Source of the DNA: Candidatus Kapaibacterium sp.
GTDB lineage: Bacteria; Bacteroidota; Ignavibacteria; Kapaibacteriales; UBA4661
Reading direction: 5' to 3'
NCBI GenBank assembly: GCA_025455065.1
Contig: JALONG010000026.1
Coordinates: forward strand, 1-53,881
DNA length: 53,881 nucleotides
Part shown: positions 32,890 through 42,906 of the stretch, in pieces
Layout of the letters: each line of letters starts with the position of its first letter
How positions within the stretch are numbered: position 1 is the stretch's first letter
Notes under the pieces: generated by a model
What the model saw: the letters and a program-made list of their open reading frames with translations, nothing else
Databases searched by the model: none
What the model was told of the DNA's origin: nothing
Program-made: the position numbers and the translations under genes

Positions 32890-35178
32890 ATGAACTTCAA
32901 ACTCCCTTTTGGTAACAGCTCTTCAGGAAACTCAAGCAACGCTGCGAAGTATCGTCCTCAAACAGCAAATAGCACCAGTTCTAAGCGCTTTTCGTTTCCG
33001 TTCAAAATGCCGTCATTCCGCTTTGGAAGGAAGGGCGCTTCAATGACCATTAAGTCGAAGTTGATGCTTGTGTTGATTCTGCTTTGTACCGCAACAATGC
33101 TGACGTTTGGGATAAAATCCTATCTGGATTTTCGCAATACCATTACCAAACGTTTGATGAGCAAACTCACCACAAGCCGCAATACCAAGCAGCATTACAT
33201 CAAATTTTACTTCGATAATATACGGCAACAGGTGTCGGTTTTAAGCCAAGACCGCGCATTTATTGAGGCAATGCGGGAGTTTCGTGCAGCGTACCACGCC
33301 TTAGACAGTGTTCCGCTTTCGCAAGAGGTAAGCCAAAATGTGCGCAATTATTACGAAAAAGAGTTTATACCTCGCATTGCCACTGAGGAAAACGGTAAAT
33401 CCAAAAATTATTTGTTGGATATTTTTCTTCCTCAGACTCCTTCGGCAATGTATTTGCAGCATCAGTATATTGCCGCAAATCCAAATCCTGTGGGCAAGAA
33501 AATCCTTTTGAAACAAGCACTCGACAGTTCCGCCTATTCCAATGTTCACGCGAAGTTTCATCCGATGTTTAAGGAATTTGTTGAGAAATTCAACTATTAC
33601 GACTGCTTTTTGATTGATGCTGAAACTTCCGAAATCGTCTATTCGGCATTCAAAGAGACTGATTTTACGACCAATCTTCGCAAAGGACCAAATTCGGGAA
33701 GCAGCCTTGCAAAACTCTTTGAGGATGTTGTTCATTCCAAAGAAAAAGGTTTTGTGAAAATTTTGGATTTTCTGCCCTACGAACCCAGTTATGGAGCGGC
33801 TGCCGCCTTTATCGGTGCGCCGATTTTTGATGAAGAGCAGGGGAAAATCATCGGTGTATTGGCATTTCAAATTTCGGTGGATGAAATTACTAAAATTATG
33901 ACCAGCAACCGTGATTGGAAGGGCGATGGAATGGGGCGCACAGGCGAAACATACTTAGTTGGAAGCGATTTTCTTATGCGCTCGCAATCCCGATTTTTAT
34001 TGGAAGACCAAAAGCAGTATGTTGAAACGCTGCATAAAACCAATATCCCCGTGAATGTTGTTGATAAAATTAACCGTTTTGGAACAACCATTTTGCTGCA
34101 ACAAGTAAAAACCGAAGCAACAATTGAAGCACAGGCGGGGCGCTCTGAAACCCGCATGATTACGGATTATCGTAACGAAGAAGTGTTGTCGTCCTTTGCT
34201 CCGCTTCAAATTCCCGATTTACAGTGGGTTATTGTCTCGGAAATGGACATGGCAGAAGCATTTGAGCCGGTGCGAGAGTATGAGCGCTCTTTATTAGTTT
34301 GGACAGCCTCAAGTATCGTGGTTGCAACACTTATCGCATTGATTGTTGCAAATACTTTAACAAAACCCATTAACGCATTGACTTTTAATGCTCAACGGAT
34401 TAGTGAAGGAACAATGTCGGGCTTGAAAAAAGTGCGCAGCGGTGATGAATTTGAAAAACTTTCGCAGGCGTTTGAAACGATGGTGCAAAGTTTGCAGGCA
34501 CAGCGCGAACTTGTCGAATTGCAAAACAAAGATTTTGAGCGGCTTCTTTTCGGTGTTTTTCCTGAGCCTGTTGCAGAGCGTTTGGAGAAAAACGAACGGT
34601 ATTTTGTCGAGAATGTTCCGTCGGTAAGTATCGTCGTTACTGATGTTGTAGGCTTTACGAAAGTTATGCAAACTATCGGTGCAGAAAAAGCGGTTGATAT
34701 TTTGAATGATTTGTTGGTCGCGTTTGATGAAACCGCAGCACGGCATGGTATTGACCGTATAAAAACCATAGGAGACACGTATTTTGGTGCTTCAGGACTA
34801 TTTTCACCGCAAATTGACCACGCAATTCACGCTCTGGAATTTGCAACCGAAGTGCGCAATGTTGTTCAGCGTGTTGGTGCGGAACGTGGCGTAACGATTG
34901 ACTTGGCGGCAGGTATTCACTGCGGCGATGTTACGTCGTATTTGATTGGAAAGCGTAAAATAAACTTCGATGTGGTCGGTGAAACGGTGATGATTGCGAA
35001 AACGCTCTGCGATGTCGCATCGCAAAATCACGGCGGCGTGGTGATTTCGCAGTCAGTATATGATTTAACGCAAGGTTTGTACGAGTTTTCCAACGGTTCA
35101 CCGCTTAATTACGCCGGAAGATTGATGATTCCGACGTGGACGTATGATAATTCCAAAATGTTGAACGGAAGGTCGTAA
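32890..35178 (+). CDS. membrane sensor with HAMP and class III nucleotide cyclase domain (catalytically atypical)
   Basis: A 762-residue receptor: Ser/Asn-rich N-tail (1-50), first helix (about 57-76), large periplasmic sensor of dCache type (about 77-470; GMGRTGETYLVGSD...MRSQSRF is characteristic), second helix (about 475-495), HAMP (about 495-550), a short coil and a class III cyclase domain (about 575-740). Metal-site Asp residues are present (TDVVGFT; IGDTYFG), as are the adenine-selecting Lys (IKTIGD) and Asp (FDVVGE). However, the usual transition-state Asn and Arg of the V-N-x-A-x-R motif are replaced by M701 and T705 (ETVMIAKTL). Activity may be altered or lost. The next gene encodes a cyclic-nucleotide-binding channel, 69 bp downstream on the same strand. 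ATG 33043 (MTIKSKL) is a possible shorter start. Confidence 0.9.
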   Translation: MNFKLPFGNSSSGNSSNAAKYRPQTANSTSSKRFSFPFKMPSFRFGRKGASMTIKSKLMLVLILLCTATMLTFGIKSYLDFRNTITKRLMSKLTTSRNTKQHYIKFYFDNIRQQVSVLSQDRAFIEAMREFRAAYHALDSVPLSQEVSQNVRNYYEKEFIPRIATEENGKSKNYLLDIFLPQTPSAMYLQHQYIAANPNPVGKKILLKQALDSSAYSNVHAKFHPMFKEFVEKFNYYDCFLIDAETSEIVYSAFKETDFTTNLRKGPNSGSSLAKLFEDVVHSKEKGFVKILDFLPYEPSYGAAAAFIGAPIFDEEQGKIIGVLAFQISVDEITKIMTSNRDWKGDGMGRTGETYLVGSDFLMRSQSRFLLEDQKQYVETLHKTNIPVNVVDKINRFGTTILLQQVKTEATIEAQAGRSETRMITDYRNEEVLSSFAPLQIPDLQWVIVSEMDMAEAFEPVREYERSLLVWTASSIVVATLIALIVANTLTKPINALTFNAQRISEGTMSGLKKVRSGDEFEKLSQAFETMVQSLQAQRELVELQNKDFERLLFGVFPEPVAERLEKNERYFVENVPSVSIVVTDVVGFTKVMQTIGAEKAVDILNDLLVAFDETAARHGIDRIKTIGDTYFGASGLFSPQIDHAIHALEFATEVRNVVQRVGAERGVTIDLAAGIHCGDVTSYLIGKRKINFDVVGETVMIAKTLCDVASQNHGGVVISQSVYDLTQGLYEFSNGSPLNYAGRLMIPTWTYDNSKMLNGRS

Positions 35179-35247
35179 ACTGATACAGAAAAAGGTTTTA
35201 GCGCTCTGTTTTTTCTTCATTCCTTCTCAATCTACCGAAACGTTGTT

Positions 35248-36762
35248 ATGACGAATGAACTTTTACTTTGGGTGGTCATTATCGGCGTGGGATTTCCCGC
35301 TTTGATTGTGGCTCTGACGGAAATGCGTTCCCGTATCACGCAGGAAAGCGCGACGCAGTTTCTTCGTTTGACGGTCAATACACTTGTTCCGTTGCTGGCG
35401 TTATGGGCTTTGGTGGAGAAAGTTTTCGGCGTACCGCGTGATAATACCTTCGCCAAAATTATCGAGACTTTTGCGTATGTCAGCATGATGAACATTGGTT
35501 TTTTGGGCTTAAATATCATCTTGTTTTCGGGGAAAGAATCAAAACGTCCATCGAAGGTATTGCTTGATTTTGTGCGGTTTGTATTCATTCTCATCGGAAC
35601 GGGTTTTGTTTTGGCATTGGTGTGGGATATTGACTTGCGCGGTGTTGTTACAACGCTTGGGGTCGGCTCAATTATCATTGGTTTTGCACTTCAAGACACA
35701 CTCGGAAGCCTTGTTTCGGGCTTGATAACCCTTATGCGTCGTCCCTTTGCGGTTGGTGATAAAGTTGTTATTGCCGATATGGAAGGTGAAGTGCAGGATA
35801 TGACGTGGAATTCCGTCGTTTTGCGTCGCCGTGATAATGCGCTGGCAATTTTGCCGCAGTCTATTGTTGCAAAACAGACAGTAGTGAATTTAACTCGTGC
35901 AACTGGCGCGGAACACACCGAAGTTTTGTTGGATTTCGCCAAAAAGCACGCACCAAACACGGTGAAACGTGTGCTTATGGCTACAGCACTCAGTACGCCT
36001 GATATACTGCACGAACCAAAGCCGACAGTGCGGGTTTACGACCATTATGATGTAAATTTACGCTATTCGGTGCGCTTTTGGTCTCCGCAAACAATTTCTC
36101 CAATGGAAGTGCGCGACCAGTTTCTATCGCGTCTTTGGTATGTGGCAAAACGCTATAATTTTGAATGTGCATTGCCAACACGCCGTGTGATTCAAACACC
36201 GCCAAACGAAGAGCCGGAATTACTTTCGTATCGTTCCGAATTAGCTTCTGTGCCGTTGTTTTTCAAAATGGGAACGGATGTGCTGGAAATAGTTGCTAAT
36301 GGCGCTATGCTTCACACCTACGGTGCAGGGGAGGCGCTTATCCGCGAAGGTGAGATGGTGCGGGCGTTGCACGTGATTGTGCAGGGTGAAGGTGTTGCTA
36401 CGGCTTCGGATGAAAAAGGGCGCAAACATGACGTATTTACTTTGCGTTCAGGCGATTTTTGCGGAGAAGCATCGCTGTTTTCTGCTCGCCCAAGCCCATT
36501 TACCATAACCGCAACCCACGATATTACGGCGGTCTTGCTTAATAAACAAATGCTGGACACGCTGGTTGCAAAGGAAACTGCGTTGGTAAAAGAAATCGGG
36601 CGTGTTATCTCGGAACGGCGAGCAAAAATGAAGGAAGTGCTTGGTATTTCTGACCAATCTTCTGCCGTTCCCAGCCAAGTCGCGGAATCCTTCCGCTCTC
36701 AGGCACAAATACAAGCACAGGCTCAAGCTATCTTACTCGAAACCTTACAACCAAAACGTTAA
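35248..36762 (+). CDS. MscS-family channel with C-terminal cyclic-nucleotide-binding domain
   Basis: A 504-residue membrane channel. Several N-terminal helices lead to the MscS pore and beta domain (about residues 130-230; GVGSIIIGFALQDTLGSLVSGLITLMRRPFAVGDKVVIADMEGEV), then a soluble region and a cNMP-binding domain (about 350-470) with the phosphate-binding cassette GDFCGEASLFSARPSPFTITA, which keeps the Gly-Glu and Arg that hold cyclic nucleotides. This is the bacterial cyclic-nucleotide-gated (bCNG) MscS subfamily. Its position just after a cyclase gene suggests it responds to that enzyme's product, or that both are controlled together. A Gln/Ala-rich C-tail ends the protein. What ion or stress it handles is not evident. 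Confidence 0.92.
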   Translation: MTNELLLWVVIIGVGFPALIVALTEMRSRITQESATQFLRLTVNTLVPLLALWALVEKVFGVPRDNTFAKIIETFAYVSMMNIGFLGLNIILFSGKESKRPSKVLLDFVRFVFILIGTGFVLALVWDIDLRGVVTTLGVGSIIIGFALQDTLGSLVSGLITLMRRPFAVGDKVVIADMEGEVQDMTWNSVVLRRRDNALAILPQSIVAKQTVVNLTRATGAEHTEVLLDFAKKHAPNTVKRVLMATALSTPDILHEPKPTVRVYDHYDVNLRYSVRFWSPQTISPMEVRDQFLSRLWYVAKRYNFECALPTRRVIQTPPNEEPELLSYRSELASVPLFFKMGTDVLEIVANGAMLHTYGAGEALIREGEMVRALHVIVQGEGVATASDEKGRKHDVFTLRSGDFCGEASLFSARPSPFTITATHDITAVLLNKQMLDTLVAKETALVKEIGRVISERRAKMKEVLGISDQSSAVPSQVAESFRSQAQIQAQAQAILLETLQPKR

Positions 36763-37026
36763 GTTTTTACACAAAAACTTTGCTTTAACCGTCTCCTTGC
36801 GTAAATTACGAAAAACTACCAATGTTCAAAGGTCGTCAAAGTTTGTGGATGCTTTTTTGCCTTGTTAAATCCTGAGTTAATTGTTGAGTTTGTGTGTGCG
36901 TCATTTGTTTGCAACTGCGCACCGTGTTTTGAATTGAAGCAGTCAATACGCCACACCGGATGGGTGTTTCTGTGGTATTGCTGCGTCAAATAACCTCTCT
37001 TGTTTCATCTCTGTTTCTGTGATATT

Positions 37027-38817
37027 ATGACGTTTCAGGAGTATGTGTGCAAATTCGTTCCCGAAGAATTTGCTATTGATAACGATTTATTTCGGCGTGC
37101 AAAATTAACGGCTAGTATCGCCTTTGTCTCTGCTGTTACTTGTCCTATCGCTTCTATCTCTTATCTTTTCTATGGTCATTATTGGGCGATAGTGTTTGTT
37201 ATGTCAGCCGGAGCCTGTTTTGTCTTTCTTCCCTTTATCCAGAAACAAACTCGCAGTCAAACCCTTGCTGCACAGTTACAATGCGTTGTTACCTACCTCA
37301 TGCTCAACGCTTTAATGCTAACGACAAACGGCATCCGCTCTACTGTTGCGCCGTGGTTAGCGATTATCCCGCTTTTAGCGGCGTTGCTTTTAGGGCGAAA
37401 ACCCATGTTTCAATGGCTTGCAATCTGCATCGGTAGCGGTCTTGCGTATTATATCGCTGCTCTTTTGGGGTATCAGTTCATCAGTCGTATTCCGGAGTGG
37501 GGTATTCTGCGCTCGGAGTTCGTTGCTATTGCTATTCTGCTTACGATTCAAACACTCATCGCAAATCTTTTTGAGAGTGGTCGTCAAGAAGCCTTTTCGT
37601 CATTGGAAAAGCGTAACCGCGAAGCTGCTGAACTGAACAAAGGCTTGATTCAAATGAAATCAGCCTTGGAAACCGAAAAAGTTAAAGTGGAAGAAATGGT
37701 TTTGGATTCGGAAAAGCTAAACGAGTACCTTGCCGCAAGTATGGAACATATGTTGGAGGCTGTTCACCGATTTGCAAGTGGAGATTTGACGGTGCGTTTT
37801 TATGTGGAAAAAGAGGACGATATTGGGAAAATTTTTGTCGCGTTCAACAATGCGATTGACAATATGCGCAAAACGATTATCAAAGTGGTTGAAAACGTTG
37901 AAGCAACGGCAAGCGCGAGCGCAGAAATTTCTGCAAATACGGAAACAATGTCCGTCGCAACTCGTGAACAGGCATCACGCATAATGGCGGCAGCTTCAGC
38001 AGTAAAATACATAGCCGAGCAGATGAACAGCACTGCCGAACAAGCATCGGAATTTGCTGCTTCAGCGAAAAAAACTGCTGCCGAAACACAGGAAAGCGGT
38101 AAAATTGTTGCGCAAACGATTCAAGGTATGAACAAAATTGATGAAGTCGTGCAGCGTTCCGCCGCAACGGTTGAAGAACTTGGACGCAGCAGTAATCAAA
38201 TCGGCGAGATAATTCAAGTTATTGATGAAATTGCTGACCAAACAAATTTACTTGCCTTGAATGCTGCTATCGAAGCTGCCCGTGCAGGCGACCAAGGAAG
38301 GGGCTTTGCGGTGGTTGCCGATGAAGTACGGAAACTCGCCGAGCGCACGACCAAAGCAACAAAAGAAATTGCTGCAATGATAACCAAAATTCAGCGCGAT
38401 ACGCATGACGCGGTGCTGGTGATTCGTCAAGGAACGGGCGAAGTGGAGCGGGGAAAAGTGCTGGTCGCAAAAACAGGTGAAGCGCTTGAAGCCGCGATGA
38501 AATCTGCTACGCGAAGTTCTGAAACGTACTCTCAAATTGCGCACATTAACCAAGAACAATCCGGTGAAATGAACGAACTTTCGGAAAACATTGACAGTGT
38601 TACTCGCGTTGTACAAGAAACGGCGAATGGAACCGAACAAGTCGCCGATGCAGCATTAAATCTGAACAAACTCGCCGAATACCTCAGTAAACTCGTTGGT
38701 GGTTTCCGCATTGATAACCGAACTGTCTTGCAAATTTCCGCAGCACCAAAGCACGCTGAACGAAATTGGCGAGAGTTTGTGCCGGATGAAAAAAAAATCA
38801 AAGAACTTGAACAGTAA
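37027..38817 (+). CDS. methyl-accepting chemotaxis protein with six-helix membrane sensor
   Basis: A 596-residue chemoreceptor. The N-terminal ~190 residues contain about six hydrophobic helices with short loops (roughly 28-48, 50-70, 83-103, 110-125, 130-150, 168-188), so the signal is probably sensed within the membrane. A coiled coil and HAMP-like region (about 195-290) precede the signalling domain with [48 protein letters not shown] at the tip. ATG 37027 ([10 protein letters not shown]) was chosen over 37000 because the latter adds a short Cys-rich tail with no support. No che genes are nearby. The membrane part is not a sensor domain I can name. It ends at a strong terminator. Confidence 0.93.
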   Translation: MTFQEYVCKFVPEEFAIDNDLFRRAKLTASIAFVSAVTCPIASISYLFYGHYWAIVFVMSAGACFVFLPFIQKQTRSQTLAAQLQCVVTYLMLNALMLTTNGIRSTVAPWLAIIPLLAALLLGRKPMFQWLAICIGSGLAYYIAALLGYQFISRIPEWGILRSEFVAIAILLTIQTLIANLFESGRQEAFSSLEKRNREAAELNKGLIQMKSALETEKVKVEEMVLDSEKLNEYLAASMEHMLEAVHRFASGDLTVRFYVEKEDDIGKIFVAFNNAIDNMRKTIIKVVENVEATASASAEISANTETMSVATREQASRIMAAASAVKYIAEQMNSTAEQASEFAASAKKTAAETQESGKIVAQTIQGMNKIDEVVQRSAATVEELGRSSNQIGEIIQVIDEIADQTNLLALNAAIEAARAGDQGRGFAVVADEVRKLAERTTKATKEIAAMITKIQRDTHDAVLVIRQGTGEVERGKVLVAKTGEALEAAMKSATRSSETYSQIAHINQEQSGEMNELSENIDSVTRVVQETANGTEQVADAALNLNKLAEYLSKLVGGFRIDNRTVLQISAAPKHAERNWREFVPDEKKIKELEQ

Positions 38818-38826
38818 AAACTTGTA

Positions 38827-38859
38827 CAAAGCGCGGAACGTTCTCCGCGCTTTGTTTTT
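38827..38859 (+). terminator. rho-independent terminator after the chemoreceptor gene
   Basis: CAAAGCGCGGA (38827-38837) pairs perfectly with TCCGCGCTTTG (38844-38854), followed by TTTTT. Confidence 0.92.
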
Positions 38860-38982
38860 ATGCGGTAATCGCAGTGTGAAACGTTGCTTTTACCTTGCAA
38901 AATCCTAGAAATTGGGTAAATTAGAAATCGTTCAATCCAAATGACCAATCGTAGCTTTTACCACCCTTGAAAGGTTTTCGGA

Positions 38983-39420
38983 ATGATTTGGAATCTTCTT
39001 ATTGTTCTTTGTGCATTTATCGGAATGGAACTATTTAGCGGCTTCTTTCACAAGTATATTATGCACGGTATCTTATGGCGTATTCACAAAACGCATCATG
39101 TACACGGTAAAGGATTTTTTGAACTGAACGATATTTTTTCTTTGACATTCGGTGCAATCGCAACGCTCCTCGTGTTGCTGGGTTCGGAAGGGTTTGATTG
39201 GCGCTTTTGGGTTGGAATAGGTATCATTACTTACGGCGCAGTGTATTTTGTCGTGCATGACATATTTATTCATCGCCGAATCAAATGGATTGAACATTCT
39301 AATCTTCGATACTTGCAGGCGCTCCGTCGCGCTCACAAAGCCCATCATGCCTATACGGAGTGTAATCCGGGTGAAGAATACGGTTTGCTCTGGATTGGAA
39401 AAAAATATTGGTCGAAATAA
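38983..39420 (+). CDS. crtZ: CrtZ-like carotenoid 3-hydroxylase (fatty acid hydroxylase superfamily)
   Basis: A 145-residue membrane di-iron enzyme with the four His clusters of the family: HKYIMH (about residue 23), HKTHHVH (about 35), HDIFIHRR (about 92) and HKAHHAY (about 117), spaced among four hydrophobic helices. This length and motif set fit beta-carotene 3-hydroxylase, which would hydroxylate carotenoid rings in the inner membrane. No other carotenoid gene is in the window, so its substrate is inferred from family alone. It follows a terminator and precedes a universal stress protein gene by 40 bp, perhaps one light/oxygen-stress unit. Confidence 0.85.
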   Translation: MIWNLLIVLCAFIGMELFSGFFHKYIMHGILWRIHKTHHVHGKGFFELNDIFSLTFGAIATLLVLLGSEGFDWRFWVGIGIITYGAVYFVVHDIFIHRRIKWIEHSNLRYLQALRRAHKAHHAYTECNPGEEYGLLWIGKKYWSK

Positions 39421-39460
39421 ACATTTAACAACATTTTTATACCTATGTTGAAGGACAATT

Positions 39461-39919
39461 ATGCTGACAAAGAACGCACAAATCCTTGTCCCAACGGATT
39501 TTTCCGCACCTTCCAATCATGCGCTGGAATACGCTGAAACCTTTGCAAAAGCCTTCGATGCCACGTTGCATCTGGCTCACGTCATCCAAGAAATTGAGTA
39601 CACCGAAGAATGGGGGAATGTTTATACAAAACTCAAGGAAGTGCGAGAAATGGTCGAAGAGCAATCACGCCAAAAACTCCACGCCCTTCAAGAAAGACTT
39701 ACTGCAAATGGCATCAATTCCACTCTCGTCATTGCCCATGGCAGACCAGACGTTGTTTTGAAAGAGTATATTGAAAAACATGGAATTTCGCTTGTCATTA
39801 TTGGTACGAGCGGGAAGCGCGGGGTGGAGCATTTTGTTTTGGGAAGCACTACCGAAAGACTCTTGCGGTCTGCTTCGTGTCCTGTACTTGCGGTCAGAAT
39901 GAAGCAACATTCCTCATAA
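39461..39919 (+). CDS. universal stress protein (UspA family), ATP-binding type
   Basis: A 152-residue cytoplasmic protein of one Usp domain. It starts ILVPTDFSAPSNHALEYAETFAKAF and ends with the ATP-binding loop G-x2-G-x9-G-S-T (GTSGKRGVEHFVLGSTTERLLRSASCPVLAVR), so it is of the nucleotide-binding class. Usp proteins help survival under starvation or oxidative stress. It lies 40 bp after crtZ and just before MITE family 2, copy 2. The frame start at ATG 39461 is clear. Confidence 0.92.
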   Translation: MLTKNAQILVPTDFSAPSNHALEYAETFAKAFDATLHLAHVIQEIEYTEEWGNVYTKLKEVREMVEEQSRQKLHALQERLTANGINSTLVIAHGRPDVVLKEYIEKHGISLVIIGTSGKRGVEHFVLGSTTERLLRSASCPVLAVRMKQHSS

Positions 39920-39945
39920 GTAGATTTCTACTATTGAATTTAGTA

Positions 39946-40055
39946 CATGATTCTTAAATTAAGCAGTTATTTTTAGCCAAGTATTTATGCGGTGTTGCAA
40001 AATCAAAATAGCTTCAATACTTATTTTCCAATAATTATTTATTTCAAGAATAACG
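39946..40055 (-). mobile_element. MITE-like element, family 2, copy 2
   Basis: A 110-bp inverted copy of the element at 23840-23949, from CATGATTCTTAAAT to ATTTCAAGAATAACG, flanked by TA at 39944-39945 and 40056-40057. About five base differences separate the copies. It lies between the universal stress gene and the P-type ATPase. Confidence 0.78.
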
Positions 40056-40164
40056 TATTTAGTGTTCTTGCCGTTATCCTGTTGTTTTTTTTTGATGCTC
40101 TTGGCGCGCCCTCTCAGTGTCGTGAGAAATGTTCGACTTTGTCTGTCCATTCATCTCTTTTACT

Positions 40165-42906
40165 ATGAATATCCATTCCAAACCGCTTGAAACCTTGTTG
40201 CAGGAATTTCAAGCCAATACAACGTCAGGTTTAACGGATGCCAATGTGCAAAAGGCACGTGAAACCTACGGTTTTAACGAGCTTCCGCCACCGAAAGAAA
40301 CGCCTGTGTGGTTGCAATTTTTGCAGGAGTTCAACGACCCCATTATGTATATCCTTATGGCTGCGGGGGTAGTTAATGCGCTGGTTGCAGAGCCGAAGGA
40401 CGCGCTCGTTATTGCGTTTGTGGTGATTTTGAATACTGTCGTGGGGTTTATTCAGGAACGTCGAGCAGAAAGTGCTTTACAATCACTGAAAAAACTGACC
40501 GCACCTACGGCGCGAGTGCTACGAAACGGGCAAATGGTGGAAATACCCGCACGAGAACTTGTGTGCGGCGATATTTTACTTGTCGAAAGCGGTACACGAA
40601 TAGCCGCTGATGCCCGTATCTACGAGGCGCTGACGTTGCAAGTGGATGAATCCATGCTGACGGGAGAGTCGCTTGCCGTGACGAAAAAACCTGATATGCA
40701 ACTTGATGACCACGCACCAATCGGTGACAGATTGAATATGCTTTTTGCCGGAACTATCGTGCAGCGAGGGCGCGGAAAAGCTATCGTTACAGGGATTGGC
40801 TTGCATACGGAGTTTAGTAAAATTTCCACCGAAATTCAGAACGCGGAGGAAAATGAATCACCCTTGCAAGAGCGCTTGGAAGGGTTTGGCAAATACCTCA
40901 GTATCGGCATTGTTGCTATTGTCATCGGTATTTTTCTTCTTGGCTGGCTGCGCGGGCAATCGGCTCTCACAATGGCTTTAACGGCTATCGGTCTTGCAGT
41001 TTCGGCAATCCCCGAAGGGCTTCCGATGTCCGTGACTATCACGCTTTCGATTGGTATGCGGCTTATGGCAAAGCGTCATGCGGTGATTCGGAAACTCGTT
41101 GCTGTGGAAACTTTGGGCAGTACGAATGTGATTTGTTCGGACAAAACAGGAACGCTGACACGCAACCAAATGACCGCCGTGAAACTCTTTGTAGGCGGCA
41201 TGGAATGGAACATTTCCGGTACAGGATACGACAAAAAAGGAGAGATTACTTCGACAGAAGGCAAACAAGCAAATTTTGCCGAAAATCAGGCATTGTCTTG
41301 GCTTGTGCGAGTGGGGCAACTCTGCACCGAAACCCGCTTGAAAGACCCCGGCAGCGATGCGCCAGCGTTTGAAATTGTCGGAGACCCAACAGAAGCGGCA
41401 TTGCTAGTCTTAGGGCATAAAGCAGGAATGGATAGGGAGCGCGAACAATGGGGCGTTTCGGTGGATTTACCGTTTGAATCCGAACGGCAATTTATGGGCG
41501 TAACAGCGAGCAATGGCGACAAACGCTATATTCTCGTTAAAGGCTCGTTAGAGCGCTTGCTGCCTCGTTCTCCACAAATTATGCAAGCTGACGGAACGCT
41601 TCAGCCGATTGACCCAGCGTTATTGCAAGCGCAAACAGAAAAATTTGCCGAACAAGGGCTTCGGGTGCTGTTTCTCGCCATGAAAGAAGTGAGCGACGTG
41701 AAGCCGCCCTACGAGATGGAAACCGTTGATAACTTGGTTTGTGTAGGGTTAGCGGCGATTGTGGATCCTGCTCGTGAGGAAGCCCGCGACGCTATTGCCG
41801 AATGTCGGAAAGCAGGAATCCGTGTAAAAATGATTACCGGAGACCACGCAAAAACAGCACAGGCAATCGCCTACGATTTACGCTTAGACGGCGAAAATAA
41901 GCCCGAAGTGCTTGCGGGGCGTGAATTGGAGGCGATGAGCGATGAAGAACTCTACAAACGTGTTGAAACAACGGATGTGTATGCTCGTGTTTCGCCAACA
42001 GACAAACTCCGCATCGTCAAACAGTTACAGCGTTACAATCACGTTGTCGCCATGACCGGCGACGGTGTAAACGACGCACCGGCGCTGAAACAAGCAGACA
42101 TTGGGATTGCCATGGGTTCGGGAACGGACGTTGCGAAAGATGTTTCCGGTATGGTTATCACCGATGACAATTTTGTAAGCATCGCTGCTGCGGTGCGGCG
42201 TGGACGGGTGATTTTCTCGAATTTGCGGCACATTTTGATTTACATTTTAACCACAAGTTTGGGTGGTGTATTAACGGTTGCCAGTTCTGTTGTGGTTGGA
42301 ATACCGCTTCCTGTCTTGCCTGCACAGCTTTTGTGGATTAACTTGGTAACCGACGGAACATCCACATTTCCCCTTGCTTTTGAGAAAGAACATGGTAACG
42401 TGATGAATTACCGACCTCGCAAACGAGACGAGGCGCTGCTTTCAACGCGCATGGTAGGGCATATCATTTTTTGCGGTTTTTGGATGATGTTGGGTACAAT
42501 GCTCTTGTTTTACTACAATGCTGTTGTGCTGGGGTATCCCATGTTGAAGGCTCAAACGGCTGCATTTTGTACACTTGCCTTGTTCCAAATCTGGAATGTC
42601 CAAAACTCACGTTCCTTGGAACGGTCGCTGTTTTGGAATCTTCCCGGACGCGGCAGTGGTGCGACATTAGAGAAAATCCGTTTTACCGATAATCTTCCGT
42701 TGTTAGGTGTGATGGTGCTTGCGATGGTCTTGCAAATTGGCGCGGTTGAGTTACCGTTCCTTGACGCGCTGTTGGATACGCCGTATTCGTTGGATGTGGC
42801 GGATTGGGCGCGGATTGCGGCTGTTTCATTCTCGATTATCGTTATTGTGGAAATCGAAAAACTTGTCTTGGCAGTGAAAAATCGTTGGTTTGGGGGCGCA
42901 AAATGA
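40165..42906 (+). CDS. P2-type cation ATPase (calcium-pump-like)
   Basis: A 913-residue P-type ATPase: N-terminal cation-ATPase domain (FQANTTSGLTDANVQKARETYGFNELP), actuator loop TGES (about residue 175), phosphorylation site SDKTGTLT (about 325), the nucleotide-binding region, the hinge TGDGVNDAPAL (about 632) and ten or so helices. PEGLP in helix 4 and LLWINLVTDG in helix 6 are the ion-site segments of P2 (SERCA/PMR1-like) pumps, suggesting Ca2+ or Mn2+ export. ATG 40165 (MNIHSKPLETL) is preferred to 40129, which adds a non-family extension. Its stop overlaps the next gene (ATGA), so the GPP34-like protein is translationally coupled. Confidence 0.93.
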   Translation: MNIHSKPLETLLQEFQANTTSGLTDANVQKARETYGFNELPPPKETPVWLQFLQEFNDPIMYILMAAGVVNALVAEPKDALVIAFVVILNTVVGFIQERRAESALQSLKKLTAPTARVLRNGQMVEIPARELVCGDILLVESGTRIAADARIYEALTLQVDESMLTGESLAVTKKPDMQLDDHAPIGDRLNMLFAGTIVQRGRGKAIVTGIGLHTEFSKISTEIQNAEENESPLQERLEGFGKYLSIGIVAIVIGIFLLGWLRGQSALTMALTAIGLAVSAIPEGLPMSVTITLSIGMRLMAKRHAVIRKLVAVETLGSTNVICSDKTGTLTRNQMTAVKLFVGGMEWNISGTGYDKKGEITSTEGKQANFAENQALSWLVRVGQLCTETRLKDPGSDAPAFEIVGDPTEAALLVLGHKAGMDREREQWGVSVDLPFESERQFMGVTASNGDKRYILVKGSLERLLPRSPQIMQADGTLQPIDPALLQAQTEKFAEQGLRVLFLAMKEVSDVKPPYEMETVDNLVCVGLAAIVDPAREEARDAIAECRKAGIRVKMITGDHAKTAQAIAYDLRLDGENKPEVLAGRELEAMSDEELYKRVETTDVYARVSPTDKLRIVKQLQRYNHVVAMTGDGVNDAPALKQADIGIAMGSGTDVAKDVSGMVITDDNFVSIAAAVRRGRVIFSNLRHILIYILTTSLGGVLTVASSVVVGIPLPVLPAQLLWINLVTDGTSTFPLAFEKEHGNVMNYRPRKRDEALLSTRMVGHIIFCGFWMMLGTMLLFYYNAVVLGYPMLKAQTAAFCTLALFQIWNVQNSRSLERSLFWNLPGRGSGATLEKIRFTDNLPLLGVMVLAMVLQIGAVELPFLDALLDTPYSLDVADWARIAAVSFSIIVIVEIEKLVLAVKNRWFGGAK

